64,000 bases of DNA from Choristoneura fumiferana (lineage: Eukaryota; Arthropoda; Insecta; Lepidoptera; Tortricidae), in the NCBI RefSeq assembly GCF_025370935.1, contig NC_133501.1, positions 4,849,804-4,913,803 on the forward strand, given 5' to 3'. This document shows positions 56,163 to 64,000 of this stretch, piece by piece. The notes beneath the pieces were generated by a model. That model made no database searches, was not told where the DNA came from, and saw nothing but the letters and a program-made list of their open reading frames with translations. Every line of letters starts with the position of its first letter. The stretch's first letter is position 1. Made by a program: the position numbers and the translations under genes.

Positions 56163-57224
56163 TTATGTATTTTGAAATACATAGTTAATTGAGTCAGGTC
56201 AGGGTTTTGTAATTTTAGTACTTAATTAAATTAAATAATGAACACATGGGCTATAGGTCGTACAGGCATATAAGCATCCAGAAAAGTCAAATTTCGCTGG
56301 ACACTTATTAGATGCAAATATTTGTTCATTTCTGATTCATACCCATGAAACATTACAGTTTTACGAAATGAGATTGAATGGAGTCAATGGGTATTAATGA
56401 GCAAGTTAACAGCGTTTTAATCTTTTTGTTACGCGTTGGCTTGGTCTAATTCTTTTGACAATAGTTAGATCTAATAAATATATCTTTGCATTCGTCACAA
56501 TCGGCCAAAAAAAAGGTGGTTTTAAAACAGAGCTTAAATTGTCGACTATATACATATTCAACCTTTACTTATACAAGTAAAGGTACTTTATTTTGTTAAT
56601 GAAAAAATAATTTCTATAAAAATATCACTTTTAAACACCTTTTATTTGCATTCTATATTTTTTCCGTACCACAGGTCAATTGGTCAAAAGGAAAGGAGTA
56701 AAAATTCTATTATTACATTAGATCCACACAAACAAGTAATGAGGCAAGCTGAATAAAAGCTTGTAATAAGCCGGCAACAGCTAGAGTAACTACGAGTATG
56801 AGGCGTTCGTCCACAGCTCTACAGGACAGTACCACTACCATGAGTTTACAGTGACTGTACGCGATAGCGACGGCGTAAAATATTTGTATGGAGAATTGTA
56901 CAGCGCCTCTACAAATAATTTACGCCGTCGCTATCGAGTACGACCACTGTAAACTATGGTAGTGGTACAGGACTTCGGTCGTGGACGCTCGAGCGCGCCC
57001 ACGCCCAACCCCGCATTCATTCAGTCACTTTGCGTACTTAGCGAGTAAGATTAATATAAGCTTATCGATTTTGTTGTTACCTGCTGTTATAAGCTGCTTG
57101 CGACTTCGAAGGCCGAATCAAAGTTCTCTTGTGCCGACTTAAGTTGGCTCGGTAAAGTAAGTCTACTATGTTGGACACCTACGAGTACAGGATTCATTTT
57201 TGGAAGTTGAAATTATCTCACGCA
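56163..57224. other. Intergenic, one palindromic MITE
   Basis: 56831-56966 is a fold-back element (accactaccatgagtttaca inverted at its right end; arms include cgatagcgacggcgtaaa). Otherwise nothing recognised. Confidence 0.5.
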
Positions 57225-57700
57225 CCGTTTTTAGGGCTCCGAACCCAAAGAATACCAGCAGAATGTATTTCTAAGAACTAATTTCAGTTCTAAGCCTCCA
57301 CTGTTTGTCTGCCTGTCTGTCCGTCGGTCACGGGGCTTTTAAACTGTAGGCTCGGTTTTAATGAAAATTTGTACTTTAAAGTTGAATATTTCGCAAACAG
57401 ATTACTGAATCGAAAATCGTCTGCAAAACCTCGCAATAATTTTGAAAGACCTATCCAATGATAGACCACACTTTAGGGTTAGACGAGAAAAAAACACTCC
57501 CCACTTTACGTCTATGGAAGGTAAATATATTATTTTTTATCATTCTCTCGGCATACTTTTGCTACAAATATCCGTGCAAAATTACAGCTTTCAAGCGCTA
57601 CTTAATAGCCTCTGAGCAACGCCGCGGACGGACAGATATACAGACATGGCGAAGCTATAAGGGTTCCGTTTATGACATTTTACCTGCGGGACCCTAAAAA
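57225..57700 (-). repeat. Dispersed repeat 'family X', inverted copy
   Basis: Reading on the minus strand it starts at gggtcccgcaggtaaaatgt and goes through the tatcattggataggtctttc landmark. 3'-truncated. Confidence 0.65.
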
Positions 57701-57904
57701 TTATACCAAAAAAGATAATGTAATTTTTTGCTCTATATATCTCAACAATGATAATGAGTAGACACTTGAAACTTTCGCAGTGTTTTTACTAGCAATTAAG
57801 TAAGTAAGTAACAATAAAATATATAGATTCTCATACAAGAAATGTGTTTTTACGCGTTCGCATATTACCTTGAAATGTAGCTATTATTTATATATATATA
57901 TATG

Positions 57905-58703
57905 TACATACTTTCCCTCCATGTGGCATAGACGTGGGGTGTGGGACGTGGGTGGGGTAAATATTGTACATGGAAAGTTTTACTGAAAGAAGATATTATT
58001 TTAATTTAAAAAACAATTTAACCGGGAATTGAACCCGTTACACGAGAAAAAAAAATACCATGTAGCTTTATCATACTGATCGAAAGGCTTCATGATAAGG
58101 ATTATTTTTTGCTGAATAACATAGTGTCAGAAATAAAAGGAGGACTATGAATTTTAACATTTTTAATAAAAAAATAATCAGTTTAACAAATGCTCAAGAT
58201 GAGTCCCATGCTGTTGAATACAAAGTCGCACTCTTTTGATTATTTCACTCCCTGTGTATTTTTTTGATCTGTTGTGGTGAATATTTAGAATAATTCGTCT
58301 AAGTTTGTTTGTAGCTCGTGGACACTTTCATACTGGTTCTTGCAAACTATTTTTTTACATAACCCCATAAAAAAAAATCTAACGGGGTTAGATCTGGGGA
58401 TCTCGGCGGCCATCTTATTTGTCCCGAATTCATGGTTTTCCTTTTATTTCTGACACTATGTTATTTAGCAAAAAATAATTCTTATCATGAAGCCTTTCGA
58501 TCAGTATGATAAAGCTACATGGTATTTTTTTTTCTCGTGTAACGGGTTTCGATTCCCGGTTCAACCATGTAATTATTTAAAAATCTATGAATGCAGTTTA
58601 AATTGTTTTTTTAATTTAAAATAATGTCTTCTTTCAGTAAAATATTCCATGTACAATATTTAAGGTACTTCCCTCCACGTGGCATAGCCGTGGGACTCCC
58701 CTG
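57905..58703 (-). mobile_element. mariner-like element with long inverted repeats
   Basis: About 240-bp inverted arms (tccctccatgtggcatagac / inverse at 58668-58690; accatgtagctttatcatac in both) around a transposase remnant. About 800 bp in total, so most of the transposase is deleted. Confidence 0.6.
58140..58480 (-). pseudogene. Tc1/mariner-type transposase C-terminal remnant
   Basis: Minus strand encodes WPPRSPDLTPLDFFLWGYVK, the diagnostic C-terminal block of mariner-family transposases, then ESVHELQTNLDELF before stops. The N-terminal DNA-binding part and most of the catalytic core are absent. Confidence 0.72.
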
Positions 58704-58733
58704 TATATATAATGAGTCATTAAACTTGATTTA

Positions 58734-58833
58734 NNNNNNNNNNNNNNNNNNNNNNNNNNNNNNNNNNNNNNNNNNNNNNNNNNNNNNNNNNNNNNNNNNN
58801 NNNNNNNNNNNNNNNNNNNNNNNNNNNNNNNNN
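58734..58833. other. Assembly gap, 100 N
   Basis: Exactly 100 N, the usual placeholder for a gap of unknown size. The duplicated block starts on the next base. Confidence 1.
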
Positions 58834-59491
58834 GGGAGATGTCGGAAACTATTGAGAAGATAACGAAATCTGGTCTTTGGAATCATGGCTTCGATTTAGA
58901 TTTAGTAAAAATGGCATTTTTTTTTGTTTTAACTCATAGATAACCGGGAATCGAATCTGGTCAAAATCTTTGTAAACTATGTCATAAATTCTGCACATTT
59001 TTTCGTTGTTATTGTTGATGGTGTGATTCATTAGTGAAAAGAAACAGATTTTACTAGCTTTTGTTTAACATGCAATTTATGTACGGGTCAAATCTTACTA
59101 GCAAAATTTGACGCATTCTCAGTAGTCGAATCGACTTAGGATTTGGCATACTTATATGTAAATCTGGTAATCTGTTAGTGACATCATAGTGGTCCGGCCA
59201 CGATCGTCGTTGTTGACTGTACTTGCATAATCACCTAAACTACATTTCCATACCAAATTTCAACTCGATTCCATTAGCCGTTCCGTCCTGCGGAGATGAT
59301 CCTGGCCGGACCTCAAGGATGTCACTACCTTTGGTTCCATCCTACGGAGACTCCTCAGGATGGAATTCCTCAACGGTTGACGGCAATTACTTGAAATTTG
59401 ATACGGAAATGTAGCTTGGATGACAATGCAAGCACAATCAACAAAAAGGACAGAAAAAAATTGTTTTGAGCAATACAGTCATGTAACTTAC

Positions 59492-59527
59492 CACTTGACA
59501 AGACTTTTGAAGCGGTGCCGGTTGGAT
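59492..59527 (-). CDS. Gene B exon 4, duplicate copy
   Basis: Identical over 36 nt to 28350-28385, with the same splice sites. Either part of a paralogue or the other haplotype of gene B. Confidence 0.6.
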
Positions 59528-61930
59528 CTGAAATATTAATTTGATCAAGTTAATAAAACCTCGGGATGTCATCAAATTATTCACAGAATACTCGTACTAG
59601 GTAGTGAAGCATTAGAGAAGCGGTGTGGCGCCATGACAATTCGATTGAATTGAATTCTCACCGTACTCTCATTCTGAGAGGAGGCCTGTGCCCAGCCGTG
59701 GGATGATATAGGCTGGGATGATAATGATAAATCATCATGCATTTCACGACTTCAGACCCTTATATAACAAACGGATGTAAGTATATAAAAAAAAACTTGC
59801 CGAAATGAGGCAAATTGCCTTAAAGTTGAACGATGTGCCCTATTTATGAACGAATTGACCCCCAAAAGATGAACTAATATATTGATAGTAATGCCCTGAT
59901 CACACGTACCGAGTAGAGTGGCGAGAGAGTGTCCTCGGCCGAGTGCTCGTTCGTGTGTAGGTACTATGTGACGAGTACTCGGCCTAGTACTCGGCCGAGC
60001 AAAATGGCGAGCGAGCCACTCGGACCCTGACAAGTGGAAGTAGTATTTTAAACATGAAACTACCGTGAGACTCACTCATATTCTCGCGTTGCTCCGAAGA
60101 CGAAGGGCTACGGATTAGCTCGAAACATGTCGAGCTAAACTCGATTTAAGACGTGAGTTATCCGGGTCAATATATTTAATAGTAGAAAGTAGTATTTTCC
60201 ATATGATAAATGTTATAACTATATTATAGACAATGATTGGAATGTCATCCTGTACAAAATCATGTAAAATGCAAATTGAACAAATCAGCCTTTATTGTTC
60301 CATTTTGTTTAGAGGCTCCGACACGGGCCATCATTTTCGTGTAATATGTGGCCGGCCACTATTTGCGTCTTGCTTTAGTTCGCACACAAGAGCAAGATGC
60401 AAACAGTTGCCAGCCACACATTTCACGAAAATTATGGACGCGTAAAAAGCCTTTTTATTATAATCAATATTTTAATAACAATCATAATCATTTGGTTAAT
60501 CTTAGCTATATCTTGCTTATGCTAGCATTTATAAATAAATATCAAATAAATATCATGGGACATTTGACACCAATTGACCTAGTCCCAAACTAAGCAAAGC
60601 TTTTACTGTGGATACTAGGCAACGGATAAACATACTTATATAGATAAATACATACTTAAATACATATAACGTGCTATTCACACAAATATCTGCCCCGGCC
60701 GGGATTCGAACCCAGGACCTCAAACTTCGTAGTCAGGTTCTCTAACCACTTAGCCATCCGGTCGTCTAAACCTATACTACTATTATTAACATACTATTAT
60801 ATTATACTATTATTAACAGCCTTTTATCACATACTAATCGACTAATGTGTATGAATAACTTTTCAAAACTTTGGTAAATTGCCAACTATCCCGCCTTGAC
60901 ATGCTATTGTTTTTAAAAGCTTAATATTATAATTACTGATAAGTCCGCTGTAATTATTAAGACGTATGTGCTTTTTATCACAAAAAAGAAATCATTAAAA
61001 AGTAATAGTGCTTTTTTTAAATAAAGTTTTCAGTAAACTTCAATAGTCAGATATTATACATCTATAATTATTTATATTAAACAGCTTATTCACATACATT
61101 GAGATCAAAGTTAGTTTCAATGAAGTTTAGCATCCCTCGTCTGCCTACTTGAGGTGCAGTTAATTTTTTTTTCACGTCAGTAATGGCCACCTCAGTTAGA
61201 TCAACGGTAAACGGTTCTACGAAGTTTATTAAGTTATCTAATTTACTCGACTTGTTCCTTATAAACCTAAATCACATTCTTCCACAATACCCACAAAGTA
61301 ACGGTTTCTCTTATTTGTTTTAAATTCGACAACTGTTACCGTCGTATTAAATAGTATAAGTGTCAGAGGGACCGCACGACACGAACTTCGAGTTTCGAGT
61401 TACGTAGTAGCCCTGCTGTCATGGTATTATATTTTTCACCTCGGCGAAGTGTTGCTGCATTATGAAAAAATATTCCCAACCGTCTAAAATGTGCCACGAT
61501 TTAATTATTACGGTTTTTTAGGCCAAACGTTCAACTTCTGGGTGTTGTTCATCTTTTGGGTTCACTACTACTTATATGTAAATCTGGACAATACAATAAT
61601 CTGGTAGTGACATCATAGCGGTCCGGCCACGATCGTCGTTGTTGACTGTACTTGCATAATCACCTAAACTACATTTCCATACCAAATTTCAAGTCGATTC
61701 CATTAGCCGATGAGGAGTTCCGTCCTGCGGAGACGATCCTGGCCGGACCTCAAGGATGTCACTACATTTGGTTCCATCCTACGGAGACTCCTCAGGATGG
61801 AACTCCTCAACGGTTGACGGCAATTACTTCAAATTTGGTACGGAAATGTAGTTTGGATGACAATGCAAGTACAATCAACAAAAAGTACAGAAAAAAAAAA
61901 TGTTTTGAGCAATACAGTCATGTAACTTAC

Positions 61931-61966
61931 CCATTTCTGCGGCTTGTCCAATCATGTTGGTTGGAT
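61931..61966 (-). CDS. Gene B exon 3, duplicate copy
   Basis: Identical over 36 nt to 30795-30830, splice sites intact. Any matching exons 1-2 would lie beyond 64000. Confidence 0.6.
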
Positions 61967-64000
61967 CTGAAATATTAATTTGATCAAGTTAATAAAAACC
62001 TCGGGATGTCATCAAATTATTCACAGAATACTCGTACTAGGTAGTGAAGCATTAGACGTGGCGCCATAACAATTCGATTGAATTGAATTCTCACCGTACT
62101 CACATTCTGAGAGGAGGCCTGTGCCCAGCCGTGGGATGAATATAGGCTGGGATGATAATGATAAATCATCATCATCGTCATATTATTATTCTGTGTTATG
62201 TTATTTTCATGTGTTTTTATGTACAATAACATTACTGTAGAGGCCATGAAGTAAGGGATTGATGGACGAGTTCGGGGTAGACGGCCGAGTCGTAGACGAG
62301 GCCGGATAAAACGAGTCCAGCAATCCCTGGTCTGGCCGGGGCTTGTATAGGGCTTTTCTCAAACAATGTGAGGAAATACTTCATCCATCCATCCATCCAT
62401 CCATCCATCCATCCATCCGTCCGTCCGTCCGTCCGTCTGTCCGTCCGTCCATCCGTCCATCCGTCTAACCATCCGTCCATCCGTCTAACCATCCGTCCAT
62501 CCGTCTAACCATCCGTCCGTCCATCGCATCGCATCGCATTGCATCGCAGTATCGCAAATGCTCACAGAGTAGTGGTGGTTCGCTGTTCGTAATTTTTCCT
62601 TTGTCAGTTTAATGTTAGTAAGCAAATTTAAAAAGTTAGAGCAGCGGACAATTATAGATTTTCATACATACTTCATGGCCTAGGCCAAGAAGTTATGTAG
62701 GGAGGTGGTAGGAAGCCATAAATGAGAAACTTCATGTCTCCATTTCGTGACATTAACGCATAAATTTCCGAGCATGTTTGAGAAAAGAGTTTTACAATAC
62801 AATACAAAACAATAAATTCTGACCGGGTTCAGTGGCGTAGCTAGGTGGATAAGGGCCCCGGTGCATAGGGGAAGAATTGGGCCCTCACCCCCCCCTTTCC
62901 ACGTACATAGCTTGAACTTATAGGAATAAGAATAGGATACAAATTAACGCACGTTAAAAGAGCACCTGGCGATATACCTGCAGGGCTACTACGAAAACCA
63001 AAACTCGTAGTTTGTATCGTACCGTCCCTCTCTCTCTCGTATTAAATAGTATTAGTGCCAGAGGGACCGCACGACACGAACTTCGAGTTTCGTAGTAGCC
63101 CTGGTACGCAGTGAGCGAAATAAGGACCAAATTGGCGGGGAGCAGTGGGGGACGCGGGAGGGGGCGTAGGAGGCTTGTTAGTTGACAGATGCGCGAACGT
63201 ATCCCCTCCACTAGCCACTCAGAGCTGTTTTTACGTGCGTTGACTTCTACAGTGAGTTTTTTTTTTTATTCGCCCATAAACATCTGCAACACCAGGGGTA
63301 TTGCAGATGCGTTGCCAACCTAGAGGGCTAAGATGGAATACCTCAAGTGCCAGTAATTTCACCGGCTGTCTTACTCTCCACGCCGAAACACAACAGCAAG
63401 ATGGTGGTAGCAACTTATATTCCTTATTTTTTTTCTTTTATGGTCCTCTCTTTTCAAAGCTTAGGTTAGAGGGCCCCCTGAGCTCCGGGGCCCTGGTGCA
63501 CTGCACTGCCTGGCCCTACGATAGCTACGCCACTGACCGGGTTGCCAAACTTGGCATTGATCACTTTTTTACAATGTGGTCTAATTCCAAAACCATTTCG
63601 AGACATTTTGTAAAAAAATACTGATTGATCGTGAGTATATTTGCAAAATAACATTTAACCTTTGTTTGACTTTCATCGTAAATAAACGTTATATAACTAA
63701 TCCGCCTAATTCTGAATCTTTAAGAATCTTTAAGATCTTTTTTTAAGGAAACAGATATCCTAACCCTGCCGTCGCTTTATGTTTTTGAAATAATCATGTA
63801 TGTTAGGAAGAACATATGTGATTTTCCCACTAACGTCGATAAGCCAAAGGCTACTAGAAACACAGGGAAGCTTAAAGTTCCATCTTACAGACTGGCTAAA
63901 ACCAAAAAGTCTTTTCTGGGAAATTGCATACGTTTTTATAATAAAATTCCAAAAAATATTATAAATGAAACGGATACAAAATTCAGATCTATTGTCAAGA

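Larger units (their letters stand above)
58834..64000. repeat. 5.2-kb duplicated block, copy 2
   Basis: Collinear with 27687-32867, from the gap to the window edge. Carries the SINE (60533-60768), fold-back MITEs, the tetranucleotide array (62383-62530), 'family Z' (63253-63417) and the start of the CR1-like end (63690-64000) in the same order. No match to gene B exons 5-7 is found left of the gap. Confidence 0.9.

Noticed and set aside
1..64000. CRISPR arrays, operons, bacterial promoters
   Set aside because: Introns, SINEs, LINEs and poly(A) signals show eukaryotic nuclear DNA; no regularly spaced direct repeats with unique spacers were seen.

Overview
This window is animal nuclear DNA and almost certainly from a moth or butterfly (Lepidoptera). 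It is AT-rich, has no operons, is dense in small fold-back elements, and carries several repeat types common in lepidopteran genomes: a CR1-like LINE 3' end with a (TTTGAC)n tail, tRNA-derived SINEs, the 'aggcctgtgcccagc...tataggctgggatgat' tail, and RTE and BEL/Pao retrotransposons. Species cannot be named from this sequence. I see no true tRNA, rRNA or CRISPR.

Host genes. Three spliced genes can be built by hand from splice sites and reading frame. (1) Gene A, + strand, starts at 33: a very small secreted peptide (40 codons to the first stop) on coding exons of 37, 51 and 54 nt, with a probable last exon near 11.8 kb. (2) A C2H2 zinc-finger gene, - strand, 16639 to 14043: two coding exons whose junction rebuilds a finger split by the intron. 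(3) Gene B, - strand, 37382 to 24488: a 65-residue predicted secreted peptide on seven exons of 14 to 36 nt, all later junctions in phase 1, over 12.9 kb. Genes A and B share design (signal peptide, phase-1 mini-exons, Gly/Asn/Ser-rich tails, similar start context) and I recognise neither. Two neighbouring mini-exons of gene B differ at 17 of 36 bases although their flanking intron DNA is almost identical. I consider this the best candidate for an undescribed, fast-evolving system.

Layout. 0-12 kb: gene A, its introns filled with fold-back repeats and LINE debris. 12-17 kb: small inverted-repeat elements and the zinc-finger gene. 17-24 kb: LINE 3' ends, a SINE split by a Penelope-like inverted pair, and a LINE split by a hAT-like element. 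24.4-37.4 kb: gene B, with an RTE retrotransposon carrying 17-bp target-site duplications in its first intron. 38-46 kb: GC-rich satellites, LINE scraps, a hammerhead-ribozyme-like repeat, a tRNA-SINE and a hAT MITE with its empty-site counterpart. 46.3-52.9 kb: a nearly complete BEL/Pao element with identical LTRs. 53-56.2 kb: a 3.2-kb element with 33-bp perfect inverted ends. 57.9-58.7 kb: a mariner-like remnant. 58.7-58.8 kb: a 100-N gap. 58.8-64 kb: a second, near-identical copy of 27.7-32.9 kb including gene B exons 3 and 4, either a real segmental duplication or an unmerged haplotype.

All gene models are hand-built from sequence signals; no transcript or database evidence was available.
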